This document shows, in pieces, positions 15,382 through 24,936 of a stretch of DNA of 35,816 nt. A program made the position numbers and the translations under genes. The stretch lies in IMG/VR virus record IMGVR_UViG_3300021335_000046, positions 1 to 35,816 of that record; one strand, given 5' to 3'. Position 1 is the stretch's first letter; every line of letters starts with the position of its first letter. Source of the DNA: a virus. A model generated the notes under the pieces. The model was given only the letters and a program-made list of their open reading frames with translations. It had not been told where the DNA came from and ran no database searches.

Positions 15382-16086
15382 TTATGAAAATGCTCCTCCT
15401 GCTGCAGCAGTTGCAATACTACCTGCTGAACTTGCTACTGACTGTCCTATTCCAGATATAGCAGCTGTTCTAGCAGCTCTAGCATCTGCTGCGTTTTGCA
15501 TAGCGTTATCCATTAAACCTGCAGCTCTATCCATTTGTTTTTCTTTAAATGCAATAGCATCTTCTTGAACTGTTATATCTGCTTGACCCATTAATTGTTG
15601 TAAATTAGCGGCGCCTTGTGCTTTTGCTTTTTCAACACTAGCTTGGCCTTCAGCTCTCATTTTATTGTTTTGTGTTTCTTGAGCGTTTATACTAGCTGCA
15701 ATACCACGTTTACTTTGTAAAGCAGCTTGTGCTAAAGCAGTTGCACCACCTGCAGCTTGACCAGTTTCCATCATAACATCTAAACTGTTAGCAAGAGCTT
15801 GATCAGCTTGTTCTGCTTGCATTTTAAAAGCTTCAGTAGCAACAGTTAAATTAGCATAAGGATTACTTAAATCTTCAAACTGATTCTGCATGTTCTCATA
15901 CGGGTTTTTCATTACTGGTCTTTCAGCTTCTAAAGCTGTTAAAGCATCTTGTTGAGTCTGAGCTTGAGCATCTTGCCTTTGACCTTCTTTTTTAGCTTTA
16001 TTGGCTGCTATAGCACCACTGGTTATACCAGCGGCTGCTGATACTCCAGCTCCAATAAGTATTGCTGTTCCTGTTAATACTGCCAT
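15382..16086 (-). CDS. Ala/Gln-rich internal-virion (ejection) protein candidate
   Basis: A 234-aa protein opening with a hydrophobic glycine-rich segment (residues 4-27, LTGTAILIGAGVSAAAGITSG) followed by a long Ala/Gln/Lys/Glu helix, and closing with a second small-residue hydrophobic stretch (SSAGSIATAAAGGAFS). This layout, a membrane-inserting head plus an Ala/Gln-rich coiled coil, is typical of small podovirus ejection proteins that help form the trans-envelope channel, similar in style to T7 gp14 or P22 gp7. It is located directly between a GNAT-like gene and two larger internal-virion candidates. Sequence similarity to a named family is not claimed. Confidence 0.6.
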   Translation of the reverse strand: MAVLTGTAILIGAGVSAAAGITSGAIAANKAKKEGQRQDAQAQTQQDALTALEAERPVMKNPYENMQNQFEDLSNPYANLTVATEAFKMQAEQADQALANSLDVMMETGQAAGGATALAQAALQSKRGIAASINAQETQNNKMRAEGQASVEKAKAQGAANLQQLMGQADITVQEDAIAFKEKQMDRAAGLMDNAMQNAADARAARTAAISGIGQSVASSAGSIATAAAGGAFS

Positions 16087-16090
16087 ATTA

Positions 16091-16495
16091 TTAATTTAAT
16101 GTTTTAACTATTTCGTACGATGGCTTGTCATCTACGTGCCATCCTAATTCTTTATGTTTTTTAATAAGACTTTTATTTCTACCAATTGTGAACATATATT
16201 TTTTACCTGCGTTTTTAACAACTTGCTCAGCACCTAAAATTAAAGATGTTATAGCTGCATCTCTATCATCTTCTTTATATTTTGGATTAGATATAATCCA
16301 CTCAAGTAAAACTGCATTAGAGTTTGTCATATATAAAAACCCAGCAACGATAAGTGTTCCATCTTCAGCTTCAACCATTAGTCCACTTTCACCATCTTCT
16401 GGTAAAAAATCTTTTTTAATTGGTGGCCAGTCCCATGCCTTCCACCACTCTTCTAAAGTCTTATAATCAGACTTTGTTAATTTTCTTATTTTCAT
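16091..16495 (-). CDS. GNAT-like acetyltransferase-type protein
   Basis: A 134-aa protein that looks like a compact GNAT fold: an N-terminal KIRKLTKSDYKTLEEWW motif (first beta strand and helix), a central hydrophobic strand pair (EDGTLIVAGFLYMTNSNAVLLEWIISNP), an acidic helix with DRDAAITSLILGAEQVV, and a C-terminal IKKHKELGWHVDDKPSYEIVKTL. GNAT enzymes move an acyl group from acyl-CoA to an amine. The usual glycine-rich (Q/R)xxGx(G/A) CoA loop is not obvious, being replaced by NPKYKEDDRDAA, so it may be catalytically altered or structural. It sits inside the tail/ejection gene block with tight spacing (4 and 10 nt), suggesting a virion-linked role. Substrate unknown. Confidence 0.55.
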   Translation of the reverse strand: MKIRKLTKSDYKTLEEWWKAWDWPPIKKDFLPEDGESGLMVEAEDGTLIVAGFLYMTNSNAVLLEWIISNPKYKEDDRDAAITSLILGAEQVVKNAGKKYMFTIGRNKSLIKKHKELGWHVDDKPSYEIVKTLN

Positions 16496-16505
16496 TTAAT
16501 TTAAT

Positions 16506-18440
16506 TTATCTTGATGATATAGAGTAGTTTAATCCTACAGAATATAATTCTTTAAAACCACCTGGATCTGTTGTTGTATCTGTTGTAAATTCAACATCTA
16601 AATAATAGCCTTTTACACCTGATATTACATTACCAAATCTAATTTCGCCTTCGGCTGCAGGACTAGTATTGACTATATTAGCAACATATTTGTTTTCTTT
16701 TCTATTAAAACCAGCTCTAAGTAAAGGTGCATTTTGTGGGTTTGCAGATATTCCAGTATTACCAGCATTATCATAAGCTCCTTCTACGTAGCTTTTTATA
16801 TTTACAGCTACGTCATTACTTCTTTCCCAAGTACCTGTCCATGCGCCGCCTGTTGTTCTACTTGCTGAAGCTCCTGTTTTGTCAGATATAATTATACTAG
16901 CTTCCCAACCACTATCTCCTTCATATTCCATTGTTAAAAAATTCTTTTGTAATGAAGGTTGTGAATTTGCAACAACAGATACTTTAGCTCTATTATCTAT
17001 ACCATAAAATTGAGCATGAGGAATTGTATTATTATAATGTTGATACATGCCTTGTGTTATTTTAACAGTTGAATCACTATTCCAGTATCTATTGTTTAAA
17101 GTTAAAAAAGTATTTTTACTACTACCTATAGCAATAGGCGCATAACTATAAAAGCTAGGCCAACCTCTAACTTGCTCATCGTAACCTAAAGTATAATATG
17201 ATGTATCTGGTTTAGGCACAGTAGCTGTTGCGGGTTGCGTGTAAGTAGAAGCTTTATTTTCTTGTATAGATAATACGTATTGTTTGTTATAAGCATCCCA
17301 ACCTCCATAAACTCTACTTCTATTATCAGATATTAATCTTATTTTAGTTATACCTGTTATTTGACTTGATGGTAATGTTCTATTCATAAGCAAAAACGCA
17401 TCATTATTATTACGTCTCATGCCTATACATATAACATTTAAATCTACAAAGTCGTTTGGAGCAGAGCTATATGCTACTAATATTCTTTTACCTAAAGTAC
17501 CTATTTGTTTTGTTGGGTTTATAGGATCATTTGGCGTACCAAAAGATAGGCAGCTTTGGTTAAAGCTAGCAGTTGAAGAAGCACCTGCACCTAAGTTTAA
17601 GTTTATTTCAAAGTAATTAGTATACTCATCATTTAAAGGACTTAAATTATCTCTAAACCAATCACGCATACCATACTCAGATATTTCAGTAATACCATCA
17701 TGTGACAATCTTAATACAGCATTTCTATTTCTATCTACAAAATACTTTCTAAAAGCATATATAGCAAAACTTTCTGGGTTTTTACTTATACCATATTCAC
17801 CTGCATAAGGTACTAGTTCACCCATTACCTGCCTTTGCGTAGTTACACTACCTCCACCTTCAGCATTATATATAGCATTTTTATCTATTAGCGCTCTACT
17901 ACATTTATTCTCTTGTAATACTATTAAGTTGTTTTCTTCAGCATAAATTTTCTGTATAGAGCCAAAATCAGGATTAGCAGCTTTAGTTATGTTTGTGCCT
18001 ACTGGAAACTCATTAGTTCTATTTATACCTGTTCTAGAATTAAATATACCTGAATATATTAAAGCATTTAATCTATGCTGTTGTAGTGGCTCCTCTTCAT
18101 CTAAATAAGCTCTAACACCCAAAGACATAGAGTTGTTGTTAAAACCGCCTCTAATGTACATTTCTTCAATAATAAAGTTTTGTATTGTAACTGACTCATC
18201 TAACGTTATACCAGTAGGATTCCAAGCAGCTACATCAGCTGGCGTTCCGCTAGTTGATAAAAAAGTTAACGGCGGAGCTAACACATTATTAAGTGGCCAT
18301 ACTCCATAAGCAGCAGAAACACCGCTACCGCCTGGTACTATAGTAGCTCCAGTTTGTTTAATAGGCTGTGGTGTTAATATTTTCTTATTCCAAATACAAT
18401 TGTAATAGTCTACTTCTATAATAGGTAACTGATTAGCCAT
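16506..18440 (-). CDS. Tail-hub / stabilisation-type structural protein (644 aa)
   Basis: A 644-aa beta-rich protein. The N-terminal VDYYNCIWNKK strand is followed by IQNFIIEEMYIRGGFNNNS (about 86-104), then HRLNALIYSGIFNSRTG (122-138), and a highly ordered block with IYAEENNLIVLQENKCSRALI (165-185) and AVLRLSHDGITEISEYGMRDWF (241-262). This resembles proteins annotated as phage stabilisation or muzzle/hub proteins in crAss-like and marine podoviruses, which form the closed lower part of the short tail. Immediately downstream of the 1483-aa protein of the same style, it probably forms the tail tip with it. No catalytic motif is visible. The leader shares a 15-nt block with another intergenic region of this operon. 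Assignment is from remembered family style. Confidence 0.62.
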   Translation of the reverse strand: MANQLPIIEVDYYNCIWNKKILTPQPIKQTGATIVPGGSGVSAAYGVWPLNNVLAPPLTFLSTSGTPADVAAWNPTGITLDESVTIQNFIIEEMYIRGGFNNNSMSLGVRAYLDEEEPLQQHRLNALIYSGIFNSRTGINRTNEFPVGTNITKAANPDFGSIQKIYAEENNLIVLQENKCSRALIDKNAIYNAEGGGSVTTQRQVMGELVPYAGEYGISKNPESFAIYAFRKYFVDRNRNAVLRLSHDGITEISEYGMRDWFRDNLSPLNDEYTNYFEINLNLGAGASSTASFNQSCLSFGTPNDPINPTKQIGTLGKRILVAYSSAPNDFVDLNVICIGMRRNNNDAFLLMNRTLPSSQITGITKIRLISDNRSRVYGGWDAYNKQYVLSIQENKASTYTQPATATVPKPDTSYYTLGYDEQVRGWPSFYSYAPIAIGSSKNTFLTLNNRYWNSDSTVKITQGMYQHYNNTIPHAQFYGIDNRAKVSVVANSQPSLQKNFLTMEYEGDSGWEASIIISDKTGASASRTTGGAWTGTWERSNDVAVNIKSYVEGAYDNAGNTGISANPQNAPLLRAGFNRKENKYVANIVNTSPAAEGEIRFGNVISGVKGYYLDVEFTTDTTTDPGGFKELYSVGLNYSISSR

Positions 18441-18469
18441 AACTTATAATCACTTGTTTTTTAAAGAAT

Positions 18470-21400
18470 TTATATTTTAAATCTTACTATAAAGTTAGAT
18501 ATTAAGGTTTTAATACCTCTACCACCATTATCTGTAGCATATATGTTTACATCTATGTTTTCATAGTTATATATAGAACCTCCTGAAGTAGCTAATACTA
18601 CACTACCGCCATCTGTGCCACTATCTCTTAAAAATAAACCTATACTTTCTATTTTTTCAGCGTTTTGATAACCTTGTCCATCATTTAAATCTACTTCTAA
18701 TGTCCACTTTATTTCTTCAGTATTACTATTTTGAGATGTGTTATTAACATTACTACCATTAGTAGCAGAACTTAACGTTGTACTTGTACCATTATTATTA
18801 GCCCAAAATTCAGAAATTCCAGCTACGTTGGTTGCTGCAGGATCAAAAGCAAAAGTGTTGTTCAAGTAATACACAGTACTAGCGTCGTTAATAAAGTCTG
18901 TATTTTTAGCTGGAGCAACATTATCAATATATATAGTTATAGGTATTTCATAATCACTAGTTATTTGCTGACTACCAAAAAGAGCACCACTGCTATTAGA
19001 AAGTGTATGACTTATTATAGCATTGAAAGTTATATAATTTAAATCATCATTACCACTGTTATATCCAGGAAAATTACTATTAAGTTTTAATAACAATCTT
19101 TGACTAGTATCACTAGCAGAAAATAATTCTAAAGTAATACCTGAACCAGCAACAGGTGTACCATCTCTATACAAAGGCGTTGTAATACCTGTAAGATTAT
19201 ATACGTCACTTCCACCGTTGTAGTCTAATATATTAGCATTTTGATCTACTAAATTTATAGTAGCTATAGTAGGTGTTGTAGTATAATCTACATTTTCTTT
19301 TACTTCTACTAATTGAAATATATTTTGAGTACCAAAAAATAAAAAGTTAGTTGGTATTGATAACGTGTTTAAAACTAAATCATTTAAATCAGATATTAAT
19401 CCACCTGTACTAGTTTCATAGTATATATCTATTTCAGATATAGTTGGAGTAGTTTCGTATACAGCAGGAACAAATTCAGCTTCAGATGGTGGTTTAGCTG
19501 TTTGAGAACTTTCACCTAAGTTAAAATGATTTTCTATAACAGCAGTTGGTGGATCTGTGTCTGCCTTGTATAATCCATTATAACTACCTCTTTTATATAA
19601 AGCTTCAAAATTACCTATAGCTGTTACTTTAGAAGTAACTGGTGATATACCCGGGAATACAGACATTGCTTCTGTAAGTGTTTGATATATAAGACCTGTT
19701 CCGCTTGGAAACCTATCTGGATTTCTAGCAGCTCTAGGTATTAGCTCTACATCACTAGTAGAGTATTGAACCTGCACCGGTGTTGTTTCGTTTAAAGCAG
19801 GTGGAACTTTATTAGCATTATCAGTTAGTAAAGTAGTTACGTTTAATACGCCATCACTAGAATTAGTACTAAACACAGCATCTACAGTAGCGGTAGCGAC
19901 AGCATTAGTAGTTAACTCAAATTGTTCGTAATTCAATATATTATTTATGTAATAAGTATTCGCACCTGCAACAACCTTCATGCCTTCTAACAAAGGAAAT
20001 GTTAAATATTCTATACTACCTATAGGTGAAACAGTTACTAATTTACTACCTGAAGTAAATACACAATTTAAATCAAAAGGTTTTATAACTGGTGTACCAT
20101 CAAGTAAGCTTGGCAAGTATACATTGTAATAATCTTGTTGATTTTGCTTAACAACTACTTTGTAACTATTAAAACCTAAAGGTTTATCTTGTATGTAAAA
20201 GTTAACTACGCTACCAGTTGCTGGCATCTCGGTAGCAGCAAAACTACTACCATCTTCAGGCCTTAATGTTATTAAATTTTGTGACGAGCCGTTTAACACC
20301 ATATAAACAAAAAGAACAAAGTTGCCGGTTGCACCGCTAACTTTAGTTGTGTATTCTACTCTCATACCAGGAGCTATATTATCGCCTAAGCCACCTGATG
20401 TAACTCTAATAAAATCAAAAGAGGTAGTACCTAAAGTAGTAGTTAAAAAAGCTTCTTTATATAAACCTGGATAACCAATTAAATTAGGTAATGAAGAAGG
20501 TATAGTAGTTGTAAATAATATTTTTAAAGAATCACCAGGCCAATTAACATAACCAGACTTTGGATTTGGCTTGCTTGGTATTGTACCACTGTTAGTATTA
20601 GGTGATGTTGCTGTTGTGTTATACGGATGATATATAGTTGATCCACCAAAAGTTATAGGATTATCTTCAAACGTAGTGCTTGTGCCACCAGTGCCTAAAG
20701 TATAATTAGCATCTAAAGTACTTGACAGTATTACGTCAGAAGACCTGCCATATCTGTCTTGAAGTATTAAACCTACTTGATAGTTTCTATTTTGTTTTAA
20801 ACTATGGTTAGGATATGAAACATTAGAATACTTATTAGGTAATAAATCTGAAGGAAAATCACTACCACTACTAACTACTTTAGATGTTTCAGTAGGTGTA
20901 AATTTTCTACTAGCACCTACTAAGTAATTCAAAGTATTAGGCGCTGAGTGTCTATCAAAATAATTACCAAGTATTACTCTATTACCAGCAGAAGATAATG
21001 TTTTAGCTCTCACAGGAACATTGTCATATACTCTAGTTGTTTCAGTAGATCTTAATGTTTTAATAGGTTTTCTAGCGTCGTATGTATATGTAAGATTATT
21101 AGTAGAATTATTTATTATTAATGGATCAGTTGCTTCAATAGATTTTATTACATTTATATTTTGACTCATCGAATCTTTATATAATATATCTATTTCAGAA
21201 ACTTTTAAATTTTCTTTTAAAGTGTTTATAGCATACTCGCAAGGTATTTTAAGACCTATTTGAGTAACTTCATTTTCCATGTGAGCTACTATAGTGTTTT
21301 GACCTGCTACTCTTTCTTGAGGTATATAAGCATTTTGATCACTACCTGTTGAATCTTGTTTTCCTATGTTTTTTAAAAAATAACCTTTTTGTTTAGGTAT

Positions 21401-22921
21401 AAATACTTCTTGAGTAAATGGAGATATTAAAGAGTATTCGCCATCATCAAACTTAAATCTGTAAGCAAACCTAACAAATTTATCTTTTAAATTATCTGGA
21501 TCTCCACTGTAGTTAGCATCGTAATACTTGTTAGGGTAATGTATTTTTAATCTATCACCCACAACTAAATTCAATTTAGCAAGATCTAAAGCACCAGCAG
21601 TATAAGTACCATTTTGCAAAGAACTTAATTCGTAAATTTTAAAACTTAGTTGAAACGCCGTTGAACTGCTAGGATCTCTTGCTACATAATATTTTCCTGG
21701 ATCTAATTTAGGGTGCGTTACTCTACAGTAACATTTTTTATTAGCAGCTAAAGTGTTCTTTGTAAAATGATTATCTCTAAAAAAAGCTTCTGTTCCTATA
21801 CCTGTAGCCGTGCCAGTTGATGCTGATCTAGTGCCATGTAAATACAAAGCAGGAGCATAATCATAATTAGTCCCTGAACTAGCCGCTGTATATTCTGCTA
21901 CTAAATTACTACCTGTTATTGCAGTTAGTTGTAATGTAGCTTGATGTTCCCTAAGCCAAGGTGAGCTTACATCTTTTGAGTTTTCCTCTATAAATACTAT
22001 TTGTAAATTTTTACTAGCAGCTTCTACTGTTTGTGGTGTGCTAGCAGTTGAAAAATCTCTATTAGGTACTACAAAAACATCATTACCACCCATTCCTTCT
22101 CTACTTGCATACTGGACGGTAAAATCCCAAGACTCATCGCCTATTTGTAAAAAAGCTTTTAAACCTAAATTACCTGCTCCTTGACTATTTTCTGTACCTA
22201 ACATTTTTGATAATGCACTGCCAGTAGCAGCTGTAACAGCAAACGCGGGATACATGGTATTAAACGAGGTTCCGTAAAATGCCCAGTTTGTAGCCAACAA
22301 AGCAGCACTTGTTTGTAAAGTATTGTTTAGCTGTATAGGTTTGTGAGGATAGTATTTAGCTAAAGATATATGATCTTCATTAAAGTAATATGATGGATTA
22401 TTTTCAGCAGTTTCAACATTTATAACTCTAGGTTGATTTCTATTATCAGTCCAGAATAATAAATTTTCTATCATTGTAGAATCAAGCACTGGGCTATTAG
22501 AAGAAAAGTTTAAAAATCTACCTTGAACTATAGTTAAAGTTGTTTCTGCTAAAAGATCACACATTACTATTTTATTTCTTATACCTATTGGGCAGAAGTT
22601 ATTTATTTGATTTGAAGAGTTGTCTTGATAGTTAGTTATAAATACATATACTTTACTAGTGTTTTCATTTATATACCAACCTATAATTTGAGATAAGAAA
22701 GCATCATAACTAGCTGTAGCACCATCTACTATATCAGGTATATTTAAAGAATTCAATATTTTATTACCTAGTATATTTTCTAATGCACCTACGTCATCAG
22801 ACTCTGCTCTGGATACAGCAATGTTTTGCCCATCTCTATATTCATCAGGAGCCAATAATCTAGAATCTAAGTCTTTATTCATTTTAGACTTAGTAAATGT
22901 ATGGTTAAATTTTCTTTGCAT
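18470..22921 (-). CDS. Large stabilisation-type tail protein with Ig-like C-terminus (1483 aa)
   Basis: A 1483-aa protein. The start FNHTFTKSKMNKDLDSRLL followed by YRDGQNIAVSR and DVGALENILGN is the typical opening of phage stabilisation proteins (P22 gp10-like beta-propeller family) found in crAss-like and marine podoviruses. WYINENTSKVYVFITNY is a propeller-blade type motif. After residue about 500 the protein continues as Gly/Ser/Thr/Asn-rich beta structure. The last 250 residues contain repeated strands ending in DYEIPITIYIDNVAP and YENIDVNIYATDNGGRG, which look like cadherin- or Ig-type domains. Such domains are often exposed and bind host carbohydrate. It lies between the ring proteins and the hub protein. 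As no separate fibre gene is visible, this C-terminus may act in host recognition (inference). Confidence 0.7.
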   Translation of the reverse strand: MQRKFNHTFTKSKMNKDLDSRLLAPDEYRDGQNIAVSRAESDDVGALENILGNKILNSLNIPDIVDGATASYDAFLSQIIGWYINENTSKVYVFITNYQDNSSNQINNFCPIGIRNKIVMCDLLAETTLTIVQGRFLNFSSNSPVLDSTMIENLLFWTDNRNQPRVINVETAENNPSYYFNEDHISLAKYYPHKPIQLNNTLQTSAALLATNWAFYGTSFNTMYPAFAVTAATGSALSKMLGTENSQGAGNLGLKAFLQIGDESWDFTVQYASREGMGGNDVFVVPNRDFSTASTPQTVEAASKNLQIVFIEENSKDVSSPWLREHQATLQLTAITGSNLVAEYTAASSGTNYDYAPALYLHGTRSASTGTATGIGTEAFFRDNHFTKNTLAANKKCYCRVTHPKLDPGKYYVARDPSSSTAFQLSFKIYELSSLQNGTYTAGALDLAKLNLVVGDRLKIHYPNKYYDANYSGDPDNLKDKFVRFAYRFKFDDGEYSLISPFTQEVFIPKQKGYFLKNIGKQDSTGSDQNAYIPQERVAGQNTIVAHMENEVTQIGLKIPCEYAINTLKENLKVSEIDILYKDSMSQNINVIKSIEATDPLIINNSTNNLTYTYDARKPIKTLRSTETTRVYDNVPVRAKTLSSAGNRVILGNYFDRHSAPNTLNYLVGASRKFTPTETSKVVSSGSDFPSDLLPNKYSNVSYPNHSLKQNRNYQVGLILQDRYGRSSDVILSSTLDANYTLGTGGTSTTFEDNPITFGGSTIYHPYNTTATSPNTNSGTIPSKPNPKSGYVNWPGDSLKILFTTTIPSSLPNLIGYPGLYKEAFLTTTLGTTSFDFIRVTSGGLGDNIAPGMRVEYTTKVSGATGNFVLFVYMVLNGSSQNLITLRPEDGSSFAATEMPATGSVVNFYIQDKPLGFNSYKVVVKQNQQDYYNVYLPSLLDGTPVIKPFDLNCVFTSGSKLVTVSPIGSIEYLTFPLLEGMKVVAGANTYYINNILNYEQFELTTNAVATATVDAVFSTNSSDGVLNVTTLLTDNANKVPPALNETTPVQVQYSTSDVELIPRAARNPDRFPSGTGLIYQTLTEAMSVFPGISPVTSKVTAIGNFEALYKRGSYNGLYKADTDPPTAVIENHFNLGESSQTAKPPSEAEFVPAVYETTPTISEIDIYYETSTGGLISDLNDLVLNTLSIPTNFLFFGTQNIFQLVEVKENVDYTTTPTIATINLVDQNANILDYNGGSDVYNLTGITTPLYRDGTPVAGSGITLELFSASDTSQRLLLKLNSNFPGYNSGNDDLNYITFNAIISHTLSNSSGALFGSQQITSDYEIPITIYIDNVAPAKNTDFINDASTVYYLNNTFAFDPAATNVAGISEFWANNNGTSTTLSSATNGSNVNNTSQNSNTEEIKWTLEVDLNDGQGYQNAEKIESIGLFLRDSGTDGGSVVLATSGGSIYNYENIDVNIYATDNGGRGIKTLISNFIVRFKI

Positions 22922-22925
22922 TCAA

Positions 22926-24134
22926 TTAATGTTTAATCCACTTAGATTGACCTCTTAACACTTGTGATAGCTCATCTAGTTTTAAATTAGATAATCTTAT
23001 TTTAGCATTTCTAGTTTTAGCATAAGCATCTCTTTTGTAAAATTGTTTAGTTCCACCATCTACATCTCTACGAGAAGCACATATATTGTACATTATCTTT
23101 GAATATAAGGCATCTTCCACAAACTTAGGTACTAAAGAGTTTAAATCGTAAGCTAAACCATCAGATATGTATTTTAATTCTATTACTTTATTAACTAAGT
23201 TACTACTAAAACTAAATGTTCCAGTTCTTTCATTTACACTAAACCATCCATTACGTTGACTTATTTCAGGTATTAATCCATATCTTTGACCATAAGCCAT
23301 TTTCCACCACGTATAATCATAAACACCACTAGTGTTGTAAGCATCATAATTACCTGTAATATCGTTGTCGTTAGCGTTTTTCCATCTGTCTTCTATTATA
23401 GACTGAGATGCTTCTAGATTAGTATCGTAGCTACTTTGTGTAGGTATACCTGTAGCACCATCAATTATTGGTAGTTCAGTTGGGTTACCACTTAAACCTT
23501 GTAGCGGATATAAAGTATGTAGTATACCGTTAGGATCAGCATAACATAAGTTTACGTAGTTTACATAATCAATAGGTATAGGTACTGACAAGCCTGTAGG
23601 AACAGTTAGTTCTTGAGCTTTAAAAGCTTTTAACGTGTCGTAAGACAACTCCTGCATAGCTCTTCTTGCATGAAATAGCACCTGTGTTCTAGCCACTGTA
23701 GTTAATATTTGACCTTCACCTGTGTAAGCTACTAGAAAATTACTAACAATATCATTTAATGTTAAATTTCTATAACTACCCCAATTATCGCCTCTTGCTA
23801 TATCTGTTAATTGTATAAAAACAAAATTAAAAGGAAAACCTGCAGTTCCAATACGTATACCATTTTGAGTATTGTCCCATATTATGACTTGATTAGCAGG
23901 TATTAAGTTACCAGCGCCTGGTACATCAGTAGAATTAAAAAGCCCATGTACTTGAAAGTTTCCAGTATCTCTAACTTGAGCACCTCCTAGTGCATCATAA
24001 TTACTTATAAGTTTAGTATTAAACTCTGGAAAAGTGTATAATTGATTAGCTACTGCTGCAACAGGACCAGCTTGCCCAGCATAGTAATTTGAATCATTTT
24101 CTGTTAATGGAATTGTAGCTGCTGTTTTAGTCAT
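22926..24134 (-). CDS. Ring/adaptor (head-tail connector) protein, crAss-like type
   Basis: A 402-aa protein. A beta-rich N-terminal half (SNYYAGQAGPVAAVANQLYTF onward) precedes a helical core ARRAMQELSYDTLKAFK (about 155-171), then VPIPIDYVNYVNLCYADPNG, and a C-terminal helix KFVEDALYSKIMYNICASRRD. The combination of a helix containing QELSYD, a PIDYVNYV strand and a terminal helical segment is shared by ring proteins below the portal in crAss-like phages, as I recall them. It probably builds the neck ring that bridges portal and tail. The preceding gene is also ring-like and the following gene is the stabilisation protein. No frame or start problems; ATG is 4 nt after the next gene boundary. 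Confidence 0.62.
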   Translation of the reverse strand: MTKTAATIPLTENDSNYYAGQAGPVAAVANQLYTFPEFNTKLISNYDALGGAQVRDTGNFQVHGLFNSTDVPGAGNLIPANQVIIWDNTQNGIRIGTAGFPFNFVFIQLTDIARGDNWGSYRNLTLNDIVSNFLVAYTGEGQILTTVARTQVLFHARRAMQELSYDTLKAFKAQELTVPTGLSVPIPIDYVNYVNLCYADPNGILHTLYPLQGLSGNPTELPIIDGATGIPTQSSYDTNLEASQSIIEDRWKNANDNDITGNYDAYNTSGVYDYTWWKMAYGQRYGLIPEISQRNGWFSVNERTGTFSFSSNLVNKVIELKYISDGLAYDLNSLVPKFVEDALYSKIMYNICASRRDVDGGTKQFYKRDAYAKTRNAKIRLSNLKLDELSQVLRGQSKWIKH

Positions 24135-24140
24135 AATCTA

Positions 24141-24881
24141 TTAGCTTTGTTCTAGTTGGTCTTGAGCTGCCGATGCCTGAGCTGCAGCTTGTATTATTTC
24201 TGGGTCTCTTATTATAACACCAGTATACATTAATATTTTTGTAATTAACTCTGTTTGATCTACGTCAGATATTTCAAAGTTTGTTGAACCAGCCGCATTA
24301 TATACGTAAGCGCCAACACTATTAACTGTAAAAGCCCACACTGGATCTACAGGTTTTTTAACATATTCTACCATATAAGTTTTAGGCGCAACACCTTGAG
24401 CTGCTGCTACAGTGGCAATACCTGGTAATATATTTAATGTATTTCCCTCTATATAGCATATAGGATAATCTTGTGTTGGGGATGTTAATTGAGAACGTCT
24501 TGCTTGTAAAAACATATGACGTGATAGTTTTTCTACTTCAACCGGAAGTTTAGCGCTGTCTGTAAATTCTAGCATGCCAAATCTATGCAGATCTGCAGGT
24601 AAAGTAGTTTGGCCAAATTGACCTGATAAAGCCACAGTAACAGTTGCAGCTGTTTCAAATGTAGATATTTTTTCTTGTAGCAATTTAACACGATTAGCGT
24701 ACTCAGTGTTATTTTGAGGAGTTCTTAATTGTTGATTTAAGTTTTCAAAATAACTTTCAAATATCTCTAATTGTACTTGTGTACCTACCTTGTTGAACTC
24801 GTCAGGTGTTAAGTAACCTCTTTGTTCTTTATTAAGAATAGCTAGCACAGTTGTATATACTGTGTTTACATTAATTGCCAT
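24141..24881 (-). CDS. Ring/adaptor protein with NKEQRGYLTPDEFN motif
   Basis: A 246-aa protein. The N-terminal helix VNTVYTTVLAILNKEQRGYLTPDEFN is the typical opening of a class of crAss-like and marine-phage neck proteins; it is followed by a long helix (QLEIFESYFENLNQQLR) and a beta-rich domain. The frame can be extended 12 codons upstream to a GTG, but that start would lie inside the terminator hairpin (24900-24921) and adds an unrelated hydrophobic stub. The ATG at 24881, preceded by TTTAAATATATAAAT, is therefore preferred. It is the first gene after that terminator and probably forms the ring attached directly to the portal (inference from order). Confidence 0.65.
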   Translation of the reverse strand: MAINVNTVYTTVLAILNKEQRGYLTPDEFNKVGTQVQLEIFESYFENLNQQLRTPQNNTEYANRVKLLQEKISTFETAATVTVALSGQFGQTTLPADLHRFGMLEFTDSAKLPVEVEKLSRHMFLQARRSQLTSPTQDYPICYIEGNTLNILPGIATVAAAQGVAPKTYMVEYVKKPVDPVWAFTVNSVGAYVYNAAGSTNFEISDVDQTELITKILMYTGVIIRDPEIIQAAAQASAAQDQLEQS

Positions 24882-24893
24882 ATTTATATATTT

Positions 24894-24921
24894 AAAAAAA
24901 AGGGTGGCGTATACCACCCTT
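24894..24921 (-). terminator. Intra-operon rho-independent terminator
   Basis: On the - strand, AAGGGTGG pairs perfectly with CCACCCTT across a TATACG loop (24900-24921) and is followed directly by a run of T (24894-24899). It lies 16 nt past the stop of the 266-aa gene and 13 nt before the ATG of the ring protein. All genes around it run the same way, so it must be partial, be bypassed, or separate two promoters. Confidence 0.9.
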
Positions 24922-24936
24922 AATTATAATCACTTG

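Noticed and set aside
24882-24917. Upstream GTG start for the ring protein
   Set aside because: The added codons would be read from the terminator hairpin, and the ATG at 24881 begins a typical neck-protein N-terminus.
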